NCBI GenBank assembly: GCA_002371615.1
Contig: DFGA01000035.1
Span: forward strand, 1-57,057
Direction: 5' to 3'
From: Lachnospiraceae bacterium UBA3762
GTDB lineage: Bacteria; Bacillota; Clostridia; Lachnospirales; Lachnospiraceae
Length of the DNA stretch: 57,057 bases
Shown: piece by piece, positions 1 to 7,338 of the stretch
Position numbering within the stretch: the first letter of the stretch is position 1
Layout of the letters: each line of letters starts with the position of its first letter
Translations under genes and position numbers: made by a program
Notes under the pieces: generated by a model
Told to the model about the DNA's origin: nothing
The model's input: only the letters and a program-made list of their open reading frames with translations
The model's database searches: none

Positions 1-718
1 TTAAAGCATCACCCTTATCTTCTGACCGGTTTAGACTTACGCTATCTGTATGAACCGTATCATATCTCCTTGTACCAAACTCTTCTGCGATTTCTTCCTG
101 TTTTCCTAATGCAATCTGTCTTTCTTTTTCCTTGATCGCATTAGTTCTTGCCAGCGTATCCTCTTCCAGTTTGGTCAACGCTTCGTTGTATTCCTGCATC
201 GCTTTATTCACAACAGCCGCCTGTTTTTCATTCAGTTTTCCCGAAGCATATGTACTGACGCTGCTGGCTGCTATCTCCATTTCAGCATAGTGGACGTACG
301 ATATATCCGCATTCTTTCCTATACCGCATCCTATGCCTTCAGCCGCAGCCTTCATAACTGTTCGGCATTCCTCCAGTTCCTCTCTTGAGAATACTGCACC
401 ACCAACCATAAAGTTTCCGTCAACTCCACAATTAAGCGGCATGTCTTTCCTGAAAAAAGCATCCGATTGATAATTACAAAATCCGCCATTAGCACATTGA
501 GCTGGTTTGTATTCGCTGCTGCTTTCGTAAATGGCTCCGCTTTCCCTGTAGTAACCGTTCTTTTTGGATTCCTCTATCAGATCACCTTTGGTGGAGGCTT
601 TAATTTCCTCCCAGTTATCCTTAATACTTGATTGATCAGCCCTGTAAGAATCTCCCAGCTTTTTCACCTTTTGATGTGGAATCTCCGGTGTGTCAAGTGT
701 GAATAGATTAATTGCCAT
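1..718 (-). CDS. hypothetical cluster protein, 3' end off the window
   Basis: The reading frame is open from ATG at 718 to the left edge, so about 239 residues are visible and the C-terminus is missing. The start is set by AAAGGAGGG seven bases upstream. The protein is a clear paralogue of the one at 17276-18235. Both open MAI(N/D)L, both contain EESKKNG.YRES, AFFRKDMPL, REELEECR.VMKA, GIGCGIGKN and EKQAAVVNKAMQEYN, in the same order. There is no signal peptide or membrane segment; the N-terminus is polar and probably disordered. The function is unknown to me. It follows the gene at 784-1791 in what looks like one minus-strand transcript beginning with the LytTR regulator. The paralogy shows that the cluster left of the island boundary is related to the island's own cargo. 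Confidence 0.8.
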   Translation of the reverse strand, partial: MAINLFTLDTPEIPHQKVKKLGDSYRADQSSIKDNWEEIKASTKGDLIEESKKNGYYRESGAIYESSSEYKPAQCANGGFCNYQSDAFFRKDMPLNCGVDGNFMVGGAVFSREELEECRTVMKAAAEGIGCGIGKNADISYVHYAEMEIAASSVSTYASGKLNEKQAAVVNKAMQEYNEALTKLEEDTLARTNAIKEKERQIALGKQEEIAEEFGTRRYDTVHTDSVSLNRSEDKGDAL

Positions 719-783
719 GTTTGCGCCCTCCTTTGCATAATCACGAAATCCGTTTCTTAAATCTATGAATACCAACTCGGAAA

Positions 784-1791
784 TTATTTCTCGAGAAGTA
801 TACCCCAATATTTTTCGATATTGTCAAACAGATAGCCGGCTTCTTTGCTGACATACTGCCTGAAGCCTTCATCATCGCTGTCATCTGTGGCATATTCCTC
901 ATATTGAGCCTTCAGCATATCCATGATAGTCTTCAGATCGCTCTTTCCGGCATATTTTGCAAATATATCCGCGACCTTGCTCCGATATTCATTCTTATCG
1001 CTCTCGGTTTTGTCCACTTCACCAAGCATCCCCGTGTATCTGTAATCAGCTACAGGCTTCTTCGATATAAACGATGCACCTGCTTTTTGTATACCAGCAA
1101 CAACTTTGTTGAAGCTCTCCATAGGGCTTTGGTACTCCGACAGTATTTCCTCGTTATGCTTTTTATACATATCAATGAGTCCGTTGAATTCTTCTTTCAA
1201 ATCATCCGGGATAAGCTTATCTGACATATATTTGAGAGCTTCTGTTGATGCTTCAAGCGCGGTAGCTGCTTCCGCTGGGCTCATGAAGTATTTTCCGCCC
1301 GCATTATATGAGCCAAAATCAATCCCTATGTTGTATTGGCTCTTACTGAGGTTATCCATACCCGAAGTGACCTTCTCCAAGAGTCCCTCAAATTCCCGAA
1401 CCTGTTCGTCACTCATATTATCGTAGAAACCTGCGTCATCGAGTGCCTTGCTGAATGTCAGCCACTGATCTCCCGTATTATCCCAAAACTTATCTGATGG
1501 ATCTTTTCCTTCAGCTATCTTTTGCTGTTGCCTTATATTTGCTGCATATAAATCCTCGGCATCCTTCTTCATCCTTGCAAAGCCATCTTCGCTGCAAAGA
1601 AAATCCATATCGTCTTTTGATACCGAAACATTTACATTTCCGTTGGATGCTGCGATCGAACCAAATGCGTTCTCAATGCTCTTATCAAGATTATCTGTCT
1701 GTTCGGAGGATAATCTAATGTCCGTTTCATGTGCCTGCTCCTGCCTTCTTGCATATGCGCCGGTATATATCTCGTTTCCGTTAATCTTCAT
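784..1791 (-). CDS. hypothetical cluster protein, 335 aa
   Basis: I do not recognise the family. The start codon overlaps the stop of the LytTR gene by four bases (ATGA) and is preceded by GGAGGG eight bases upstream, so the two are translationally coupled. The protein is soluble, acidic and helical, with no signal peptide or membrane segment. It has a short polar N-terminus (MKINGNEIYTGAYARR) like the other cluster proteins. A segment near residues 57-75 (VSKDDMDFLCSEDGFARMKKD) recalls the 'D(E/A)G...M(K/M)xD' motif in the proteins at 13663-14286 and 14295-15218, which suggests a shared module. Its coupling to a regulator makes it a likely member of the same LytTR-controlled set. Export is only an inference from the family resemblance. 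Confidence 0.75.
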   Translation of the reverse strand: MKINGNEIYTGAYARRQEQAHETDIRLSSEQTDNLDKSIENAFGSIAASNGNVNVSVSKDDMDFLCSEDGFARMKKDAEDLYAANIRQQQKIAEGKDPSDKFWDNTGDQWLTFSKALDDAGFYDNMSDEQVREFEGLLEKVTSGMDNLSKSQYNIGIDFGSYNAGGKYFMSPAEAATALEASTEALKYMSDKLIPDDLKEEFNGLIDMYKKHNEEILSEYQSPMESFNKVVAGIQKAGASFISKKPVADYRYTGMLGEVDKTESDKNEYRSKVADIFAKYAGKSDLKTIMDMLKAQYEEYATDDSDDEGFRQYVSKEAGYLFDNIEKYWGILLEK

Positions 1792-2129
1792 ATTAGTTTC
1801 CCTCCATGTAGAACCAGCTCTTTTATGTGTTTATACTTTGCTTTTGAAACTGGAATTACCGTATTACAATCTAAAGTCAATACATAATTATTGATCTTTT
1901 GCACATGATCGATATTGACTATATAACTACGATGAACTCTTATCAGTCCATTTTCTTTTAATCGCATCTCCAGGCTATCGATGCTTTCATAAATATGATA
2001 TTGTTGGCTTCTTGTGTGAATGACGTTCTTATGATCATATGCTTCGATATATATTATTTCTGACGATCGAATCGTAACTGTACCCTCAACACATTCAAAC
2101 AAGACTCTGTTAGTGTTCATATTATTCAT
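1788..2129 (-). CDS. solitary LytTR DNA-binding regulator
   Basis: This is a 113-residue protein made almost entirely of a LytTR DNA-binding domain. Recognisable parts are the VEG-(x)-I-(x)3-(E/D)I-(x)IE start, the GLIRVHRSYIVNIDHV core and the PVSKAKY segment near the end. No receiver domain precedes it. It aligns over its whole length with the LytTR half of the AgrA-like regulator at 12853-13119 and starts at the equivalent position (NTNRVLFECVEG versus NTIVFSCVEG). It therefore looks like a response regulator that has lost its receiver. Its start codon overlaps the stop of a 20-codon ORF at 2126-2188. A LytTR-type direct repeat of different sequence lies upstream at 2290-2321, so it may regulate itself. 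With no receiver domain, phosphorylation control is not expected. Confidence 0.85.
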   Translation of the reverse strand: MNNMNTNRVLFECVEGTVTIRSSEIIYIEAYDHKNVIHTRSQQYHIYESIDSLEMRLKENGLIRVHRSYIVNIDHVQKINNYVLTLDCNTVIPVSKAKYKHIKELVLHGGKLI

Positions 2130-2188
2130 AATTCACACTTCGGGAAAATAATTGATAATGATTTGTACCTGGAAAGAGTAATCGACAT
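2126..2188 (-). CDS. 20-aa leader ORF coupled to the LytTR gene
   Basis: The ATG at 2188 follows AAAGGAGGG at good spacing, while the LytTR start at 2129 has no clear ribosome binding site of its own. The ORF encodes MSITLSRYKS followed by LSIIFPKCEL and ends in TGA overlapping the LytTR ATG (ATGA). It is probably a leader ORF whose translation delivers ribosomes to the regulator. The cysteine three residues from the end is notable because agr-type pheromones use cysteine, but there is no cleavage motif or AgrB here, so a signalling role is not supported. Small size keeps confidence moderate. Confidence 0.5.
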   Translation of the reverse strand: MSITLSRYKSLSIIFPKCEL

Positions 2189-2249
2189 GCTTTGGCCCTC
2201 CTTTGCCTTAAATCAAAATCCATTTATCCATTACGATGTCCTCGTATAA

Positions 2250-2321
2250 TTTATATCGAATACATAATACTGAAGAATAACCCTGATTACGTGAATAGAC
2301 GCTAATACGACGTGAATAGAC
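2250..2321 (-). promoter_or_regulatory. LytTR-type operator and -10 element
   Basis: On the plus strand, CGTGAATAGAC occurs at 2290-2300 and again at 2311-2321, exactly 21 bp apart. This is the usual geometry of LytTR-domain binding sites (two direct half-sites, two helical turns). A -10-like TATAAA on the minus strand at 2255-2250 lies 34 bases from the proximal half-site, close to the distance at the four island promoters. The half-site sequence differs from the island AAACGACTAT, which suggests a separate regulator specificity, most simply the solitary LytTR protein it precedes. Confidence 0.7.
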
Positions 2322-2532
2322 TGTTTAGCCCTCTTTTGTCCTCCTTTATGTCTCTTTGTTCCCCTTTTTTCATACTTAAGTTAACAGGAAAATACCTCAT
2401 ATTATTTATCGGTAAAAATCACGACTTTTTGCACTACCCCGAAATCTTAAATGTCTTAAAAAACCGAAAATCCCTGTATTAGAAAAATGTAACAATCAAC
2501 CAGGTTTATCAATCGCGAAAGAGGTGATGAAT

Positions 2533-3006
2533 ATGTCAAAAAACGATCGAGGTAAAAGCGGAGTAGTGTATCTGTCCCGCAGCAAATATATGTCAGCGGA
2601 AGAAGAAAAGTACTACTCCCTATTACAAAACAATTACGGGTTGAGTTTAAAACTCGTAACAATCCTTCAGGCGATCAGGAAGATCTTCTATGAAGATATC
2701 CCCGATGATGTGATCACACTTGATTTGCTGTATGCTGCCTGCGTACACCTGATCCACGATCCAAATGCAAAAGTATATGTAGAGTTCGGTAATCATCCGA
2801 CAGGCCAGGGGATGATCCCCGTCATGTCCTATCCCGAACCGGTTATGGGTGCTGCATATATGCAACCGGCACCAAATAAGGCTCCCGATTCTCCGGAAGA
2901 GATTGAACCGAGCGTATCAAGAACCTGCCCCAAATCCTCAAATTCCTTTTCTGCTGTTCCCGGACAAAAGATTCCATTCGCGTCATATCCAATCCCGGTT
3001 GGATAG
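2533..3006 (+). CDS. hypothetical protein, possibly plasmid/ICE-derived
   Basis: The ATG at 2533 is preceded by GAGGTG seven bases upstream. The N-terminal 90 residues look like a small folded helical domain (SAEEEKYYSLLQNNYG, LVTILQAIRKIFYED). They are followed by a proline-rich, low-complexity tail from about residue 95. I do not recognise the family. It lies divergent from the LytTR cluster, the same relative place that the ParM partner gene at 20056 occupies in the island, but I see no convincing sequence match between the two. Its last 178 bases overlap the opposite-strand gene 2829-3161, which also has a good ribosome binding site, so its true 3' extent or reality in the overlap is uncertain. 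Confidence 0.5.
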   Translation: MSKNDRGKSGVVYLSRSKYMSAEEEKYYSLLQNNYGLSLKLVTILQAIRKIFYEDIPDDVITLDLLYAACVHLIHDPNAKVYVEFGNHPTGQGMIPVMSYPEPVMGAAYMQPAPNKAPDSPEEIEPSVSRTCPKSSNSFSAVPGQKIPFASYPIPVG

Positions 3007-3161
3007 TAAACTTCATTCTTTGGTATTATTGACTTAATCCAATTATAGATAGTATGCAATACATAACCTATGGCTGACGAACACGTCAACTTCTTGGATT
3101 CCGATACGATAAGCATTACGAATATAGTTACAATAAGAAAAACAATAATTGTGTTTTGCAT
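2829..3161 (-). CDS. small single-pass membrane protein
   Basis: ATG at 3161 follows AAGGAGG nine bases upstream, one of the better ribosome binding sites in the area. The 110-residue product begins with a hydrophobic segment (IIVFLIVTIFVMLIV, residues about 5-19), which is a membrane anchor or uncleaved signal. An amphipathic region and a glycine/serine-rich tail follow. Function unknown. It runs toward and overlaps the 3' third of the plus-strand gene 2533-3006, so the two may be real convergent overlapping genes, or one C-terminus may be spurious. The nearby island boundary at 3415 makes a truncated or recently rearranged gene plausible. Confidence 0.5.
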   Translation of the reverse strand: MQNTIIVFLIVTIFVMLIVSESKKLTCSSAIGYVLHTIYNWIKSIIPKNEVYYPTGIGYDANGIFCPGTAEKEFEDLGQVLDTLGSISSGESGALFGAGCIYAAPITGSG

Positions 3162-3360
3162 ATTTAGAAACCTCCTTTTTGTTTTCTATTAATATATAAA
3201 AGCGTCTAAAAAAATTGGGAAAAGAATCTAAAGAACCAAAAACGGTAACTGAACTCACAGAAATCTGCCTTAAGAAGTGAAATGTGTCAAAATCAATATA
3301 GATAACCGATTGGAACACTTCCTCCTTTCTTGGATACTCAAAAATACTCAATTTTTCAGA

Positions 3361-3404
3361 AATTAAAAAACTATCTATCATTGAAAAATCAACAAAAGAT
3401 AGTT
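3361..3404 (-). terminator. terminator next to the tRNA 3' fragment
   Basis: AACTATCT (3369-3376) pairs perfectly with AGATAGTT (3397-3404). On the minus strand the stem is followed by a T run. It sits just beyond the displaced tRNA-Pro 3' end at 3415-3436, where the terminator of the original tRNA gene would lie. This fits the fragment being the old chromosomal end of that gene. Confidence 0.5.
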
Positions 3405-3414
3405 CTTTTTCTAG

Positions 3415-3436
3415 TCGGGGTGACAGGATTCGAACC
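3415..3436 (-). repeat. attachment-site copy, tRNA-Pro 3' end fragment
   Basis: The 22 bases are identical to the 3' end of the tRNA-Pro gene at 22951-22972 (T arm, acceptor strand and discriminator base). The identity stops abruptly on both sides, and the sequence to the right cannot fold into a tRNA. Such duplications of a tRNA 3' end mark the far end of an element integrated by a tyrosine recombinase. I call this the distal att site of the island. Confidence 0.8.
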
Positions 3437-3500
3437 GGATCCACCGAAACGCTGAAAATACTGTAAGAAAGGAGCTCCGCAGGTCCTCAACCAGCGTCAG

Positions 3501-3520
3501 GGTAACCAAAAAAGTAACCA
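3501..3520. repeat. putative integrase arm-type sites, left end
   Basis: GGTAACCA (3501-3508) and AGTAACCA (3513-3520) lie inside the left end of the island. Two GGTAACCA copies also lie just inside the right end, at 22856 and 22866. Short repeats near both cores are typical arm-type binding sites for tyrosine integrases. The function is inferred. Confidence 0.45.
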
Positions 3521-3581
3521 ACTCATATTAATAATATTCTAGAATTTTCTAATACGCATAACATAAAAAGTGTCACAGGAA

Positions 3582-4169
3582 TTATCTAATTATATTCCAT
3601 TTGATTTCTGTTCCAAAATTCTTACAGTTCCAATCACCACTAATCGTCTTTATCGTTTTTTCAACCCTATGATTATTCTCGTTGTAATATACCAATTTAA
3701 TAAACTCAAACTTTTTCTCTTCTATCTCACCTTGATTTATCTTTAGCGTATATAGGCATCTTACCTTTTTTATACTATGCGGTTCAATCACAAAAGAATA
3801 AGACCCATTATCAAGGCCATATTCAATACGATTGGATCCATATCTCTCTGCATCCGTAATCTGAGTCATTTCAGAAACAATTCTCTTTTCACGAAATAAT
3901 ACCAAGTTAACATCCCTCATAACAAAAGGAGTATTCTTGGTATTCTGTATTTCAAATAATACCGGAACAACAAACTGCATTCCACCATCTTCAGAGCTGA
4001 AGAATCCCCATCCCGAAATATAATCCCTCAATCCTGTAAATCTATAAAATATACGAATTCTACCGGTTCTGTTTATAACATCTGTCATCCATAAAGTAAC
4101 TACTGACGAAAACAGACTAATAGCTGCTCCTATTAGGAGCATTACGATTTCTTGAGCGTTCATCTTCAT
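3582..4169 (-). CDS. membrane-anchored protein in SIR2/DUF262 cassette
   Basis: 195 residues from ATG at 4169; an upstream TTG at 4187 and another ATG at 4163 are also possible, and none has a strong ribosome binding site. One membrane helix (residues about 5-25, VMLLIGAAISLFSSVVTLW) is followed by a soluble domain with beta-rich segments (FVVPVLFEIQN, MRDVNLVLF, YSFVIEPHSIKKV). That pattern suggests an immunoglobulin-like or C2-like fold, but I do not recognise a family. It is the last gene of a three-gene minus-strand set with the DUF262 and SIR2-like proteins, 38 bases after the DUF262 stop. It could anchor a defence complex at the membrane or act as an effector. Both are inferences from position. 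Confidence 0.65.
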   Translation of the reverse strand: MKMNAQEIVMLLIGAAISLFSSVVTLWMTDVINRTGRIRIFYRFTGLRDYISGWGFFSSEDGGMQFVVPVLFEIQNTKNTPFVMRDVNLVLFREKRIVSEMTQITDAERYGSNRIEYGLDNGSYSFVIEPHSIKKVRCLYTLKINQGEIEEKKFEFIKLVYYNENNHRVEKTIKTISGDWNCKNFGTEIKWNIIR

Positions 4170-4207
4170 CAAAAAAATACCAACCAATCAAGTTTTCTTC
4201 GCATATA

Positions 4208-5281
4208 TCAATCTACTCTCGGATAGTTTAGATAGTCAAAAATGGCATTTATTCTTTTCTTCCTAGCAGACCTAGAACGACTCGCAGATTGCATCGAATC
4301 TTGATATACTAATGTTTGAGGTATTGACTTCTTCCCTCGTAAATCTTTATAAAACTGCATAAGTTTATCAGGGATGGACTCATCATCCAGCTTCTTGCTG
4401 ACAGTATATAGGGCCACGAACCACAATGCATACAAATGGCTAACACCTTCAATTTTGTACGACGAGTATTTAATGTCCCATTTTTCTAGTAGTTGCTTCG
4501 TCCTTTCAAACATATTCTTTGTTTCAACAGACTGTTTTTCCCCATATCTCTCCACAACATCAGAAAACACCTTATCAATCTCGCTCTCATTTCCATCATT
4601 GATTTTTCCACTAAAAGTAACAAGAAACAATTCCGTAATAAACCCTATATCCTCCATTCTGTTCTTATTTAGTTTTCGAGTAAGTATTTTTATGTACTCA
4701 TCATTTCTATAATCAACTATATCATTGTATAACAGCGCATCATAGTATTGTGCTTTTCTTAATTCCTGAGAATTAAGTCTACTTCCCTCTCTGTTCAATC
4801 TATCAAAAATACTATCTACAATTTTATAATCTGGGTTTTCGATATACTCTATAGATATAGCATATGCCCAAAAATCAGAAATAAGTGACCTGATTTCTTC
4901 GTCATCTTTTGCCAAAGCCTTTATTTCACCAAATAGAAGCCCGTTCAACTTGTTATTTCCATATACATCTTTTCCAAATCCTTTGGGTAATGCAACCTCA
5001 TTATTAATAAAACCAATAATTGTTGTTAGTCTCTGTTTACCATCTATAACATCATAGTTTGTCACTCCTGTTTCCGGATTGATCTTTTGTTCTAAAAAAA
5101 TAGGCGGAATGGGGAAGTTTTTAAAGATCGTATCTATCAAAAAAGATTTTTGTTCTCTATCCCAAACATTCATATCTCTTTGATATGGCGGATCGAACCT
5201 GTACTTATTCAATTGATACTGTTCGTAAAAATTCGATATTGTGATTGATGTAGATTTTCTATAGTATCTGTTACTTGCCAT
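4208..5281 (-). CDS. DUF262 (GmrSD-N/ParB-like) protein
   Basis: 357 residues. The start at 5281 follows GGAGG nine bases upstream, placed inside the end of the preceding gene. The N-terminal half has the DUF262 signature: FDPPYQRDMNVWD, then LIDTIFKNFPIPPIFL and the diagnostic DGKQRLT motif, here IDGKQRLTTIIGF. FDRLNREGSRLNSQELRKA lies further on. In the type IV restriction enzyme GmrSD, DUF262 is the nucleotide-hydrolysing ParB/Srx-like part and is joined to a DUF1524 HNH nuclease. No HNH is visible here; the C-terminal half is helical and ends with a basic RSRSARKKR segment. The gene overlaps the SIR2-like gene by 11 bases, which indicates a co-evolved pair. A role in defence against phage or foreign DNA is the best guess. 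Confidence 0.85.
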   Translation of the reverse strand: MASNRYYRKSTSITISNFYEQYQLNKYRFDPPYQRDMNVWDREQKSFLIDTIFKNFPIPPIFLEQKINPETGVTNYDVIDGKQRLTTIIGFINNEVALPKGFGKDVYGNNKLNGLLFGEIKALAKDDEEIRSLISDFWAYAISIEYIENPDYKIVDSIFDRLNREGSRLNSQELRKAQYYDALLYNDIVDYRNDEYIKILTRKLNKNRMEDIGFITELFLVTFSGKINDGNESEIDKVFSDVVERYGEKQSVETKNMFERTKQLLEKWDIKYSSYKIEGVSHLYALWFVALYTVSKKLDDESIPDKLMQFYKDLRGKKSIPQTLVYQDSMQSASRSRSARKKRINAIFDYLNYPRVD

Positions 5282-6311
5282 CCTTTTTATCCTCCACAAT
5301 AAGCTTACCTTTACTATAATGAATGTAATTTCTAAACAAACTTGTTAAAACTGCCTCCAACTCCGTTGGGGGTTTGGGATTTATAAATTGAACATCAATT
5401 TTGTTGTCTATCGATAATAATATTTCATCGATCTCATTTCTATCAACATACCAATAAGACAATCCAAAAAGCACCATCTCATCGTTAGATGTGCTTTTCT
5501 TTAATATCTCCTCAATTCCCTTCCGAATATCCCTAATCCAGCCAAACCCAAAACGTTCAGGATCTCCAGCAGGTGGAATTATAGCGTTTACAATAGGAAA
5601 GTCGTCCACCAAATCATATTTGATTTCAAAATCACTTGCATTTTGCGATAATGTTTCTTTTATTAAATCCTTAATACTGTATGGAGTGAATTCCTCGGTT
5701 TTTATTCTAAACGAAAAGCTAATGGAACCATGTGGCTTAAATACTATAACATCGGCATCACTGTTCTCAAAAGCATAAACAGAATAACCAATACCCGCCA
5801 ATCGTAATATACGCTCCAAAAAAACATCATAATTATAAGTGATAATATAAATCTTTTTCTTTTTTTTTAAACATTTTTTTATATACTCAAGTAATTCTAT
5901 TTTATCTAATTGTCCTAATATATCATTATCCGACACCAACATATCGTAGTAAATGAATAAATATCTCAAATATGATGTTAATTCGCTATAAGCGCTTAAA
6001 TAAATACTCTCATTCTCTCTTTCTTCATTTGGACGCTTCTCAATAGAGAGATTGTAAACATTAGCACATGTAATAACGTCTGTTACCAGTTGCATTGCGT
6101 CTTTTGATGCCATAAAAGTTCTAGCACCTAAATTCCATAAATTGGGGGTATATTTTCTAGACAAAAACCCTCTTGTTTTCGTTTTAGGATAAAGTACATT
6201 CTCTCCCTTTTTAAACAAATTGGTTAAATCTATTTCATCCATTTTACCCATTTTTTCAATCAGGTCAATTGAGAATCCATTTCCTAGAACAATAAATACA
6301 TTTTCCATCAT
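5271..6311 (-). CDS. SIR2-like NADase-type protein
   Basis: 346 residues. Features of the SIR2-like (SIR2_2) family are visible: a Rossmann-type LGNGFSID near residues 8-15, TYNYDVFLERILR in the middle, and FKPHGSISFSF with the histidine that is catalytic in this family. A late IIPPAG loop and a LFGLSYWYVDRNEIDEIL segment match the ...GLS...D...I pattern of SIR2 domains. In bacterial defence systems such domains hydrolyse NAD+ on phage infection. It is the first gene of the three-gene cassette and overlaps the DUF262 gene by 11 bases. The start is ATG 6311, with a second ATG at 6308; AAGGTG lies ten bases upstream. I infer an abortive-infection type activity; nothing here proves it. Confidence 0.8.
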   Translation of the reverse strand: MMENVFIVLGNGFSIDLIEKMGKMDEIDLTNLFKKGENVLYPKTKTRGFLSRKYTPNLWNLGARTFMASKDAMQLVTDVITCANVYNLSIEKRPNEERENESIYLSAYSELTSYLRYLFIYYDMLVSDNDILGQLDKIELLEYIKKCLKKKKKIYIITYNYDVFLERILRLAGIGYSVYAFENSDADVIVFKPHGSISFSFRIKTEEFTPYSIKDLIKETLSQNASDFEIKYDLVDDFPIVNAIIPPAGDPERFGFGWIRDIRKGIEEILKKSTSNDEMVLFGLSYWYVDRNEIDEILLSIDNKIDVQFINPKPPTELEAVLTSLFRNYIHYSKGKLIVEDKKDGK

Positions 6312-6441
6312 CTATTCATTACACCTTAATCAAATAGTTATCATGCCCAACAGTTCAATCAAACTCTACGCTAATACTTTGCTTTCGTTTCTATAAAACA
6401 ATGTGTTAGAAAACAGATAATAAAATCAATGAAAAACGATA

Positions 6442-6473
6442 AAAGGCACTGCCTATAAATAGGTTGTGCCTTT
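6442..6473 (-). terminator. rho-independent terminator
   Basis: AAAGGCAC and CCTA pair with TAGG and GTGCCTTT around a four-base loop, and on the minus strand the stem ends in a TTTT run. It closes the transcript that contains the PD-(D/E)XK gene at 6493-7335. It separates the exported-protein cluster from the defence cassette. Confidence 0.8.
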
Positions 6474-6492
6474 CGTGATCTCAACGATTATT

Positions 6493-7335
6493 TCAGCGCT
6501 TAGTCGATCGTCCACCCCGAGTCGGTTCCTTCGCCTCAATATAAAGCCGATCAATAACTGATTTCCTCATACGAGGATACATCGTCTTAGCCATTTCCTT
6601 CGTAAGACCGCCTCGAAAACCTTTTATGATTGCCTGGCGGTTAGCTTCCATAACTTCATCTTTTGCATATTGTTCAACGATTGCGCACATAGTGTTCCTC
6701 CCTCTTTGAGTCTCTTTAAAATACTTAACACGATTAGCTAGCAACGGATAATGCATGTCTTTCGCCTGCGTACAGTGAAAATCGTGCATCAACATACCAA
6801 GATCGGTATCGTCTTGTATCTCACCATTCACATAGACGATATGCTCCATATCACCGAACAACTTCCCGGATTCCTGTATCGTTCTCTCAATGTGATAAAT
6901 CGGAATTCCATCGCCTAGCACATCATGTTCAGTAATAAAGATCACATATGTTTCCGGTAGTTTACTAAAGTTCTGTCCCGTTTTCAAGGAATTTGCGTCT
7001 ATTAAACTACTAATTTCTCTGGCACGCTTCGGTATTGCTCCTGAATCAGCTCTTTGAACCTCAACTGCAAATATCGTACCCTTTGAATTCTTTGCTTTAA
7101 TATCTAATCGAACACTCCTGCCTTGAAGGTTCTTTATTTCTACTTGTGAATGAACAGAAATAACCTTTATTCCAGGATCTGCCAGAATAATCTGCAGAAG
7201 AAGGGCCGTCTCATCCTTTTGACCATCAAAAACCTTTGACATAAAAGTATCATCAAAAAGTCTAAAATCGTCTATTTTTCTATATATCTCAGCTGGGTAT
7301 GCCTGGGTCTTCTTCCTGGTCAATACAACTTCCAT
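6493..7335 (-). CDS. PD-(D/E)XK nuclease family transposase-like protein
   Basis: 280 residues. The N-terminal part matches the widespread Rpn/PDDEXK_2 type: FDDTFMSKVFD, then SVRLDIKAKNSKGTIFAVEVQ, where D of RLDI and E-x-Q of VEVQ occupy the nuclease positions. RAREISSLID and TYVIFITEHDVLGDGIPIYHIER follow. These proteins are often annotated as transposases, and Rpn relatives promote RecA-independent recombination. The last quarter is basic and ends GGRSTKR. The start is three bases after the stop of the small gene at 7339-7503, and a terminator follows at 6442-6473. It therefore sits at the end of an operon with the EF-hand-like protein rather than standing alone as an insertion element. 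Confidence 0.85.
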   Translation of the reverse strand: MEVVLTRKKTQAYPAEIYRKIDDFRLFDDTFMSKVFDGQKDETALLLQIILADPGIKVISVHSQVEIKNLQGRSVRLDIKAKNSKGTIFAVEVQRADSGAIPKRAREISSLIDANSLKTGQNFSKLPETYVIFITEHDVLGDGIPIYHIERTIQESGKLFGDMEHIVYVNGEIQDDTDLGMLMHDFHCTQAKDMHYPLLANRVKYFKETQRGRNTMCAIVEQYAKDEVMEANRQAIIKGFRGGLTKEMAKTMYPRMRKSVIDRLYIEAKEPTRGGRSTKR

Positions 7336-7338
7336 CCA

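Noticed and set aside
904..1426. Plus-strand frames opposite the 335-aa gene
   Set aside because: Antisense shadows without ribosome binding sites, while the minus-strand gene has a strong site and coupling.
3043..3444. 133-codon minus-strand frame across the att region
   Set aside because: It starts within the tRNA fragment, is very AT-rich and Phe/Tyr-rich, and overlaps the better supported gene 2829-3161 in another frame. An internal GTG has GGAGGAA too close to be convincing.
3415..3500. A second tRNA gene at the left att repeat
   Set aside because: Only the T arm and acceptor 3' strand are present; no anticodon arm, D arm or matching acceptor strand can be drawn to its right.
6493..7335. 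The PD-(D/E)XK gene as an insertion sequence
   Set aside because: No terminal inverted repeats or target duplications are visible around it, and it is tightly linked to upstream genes.
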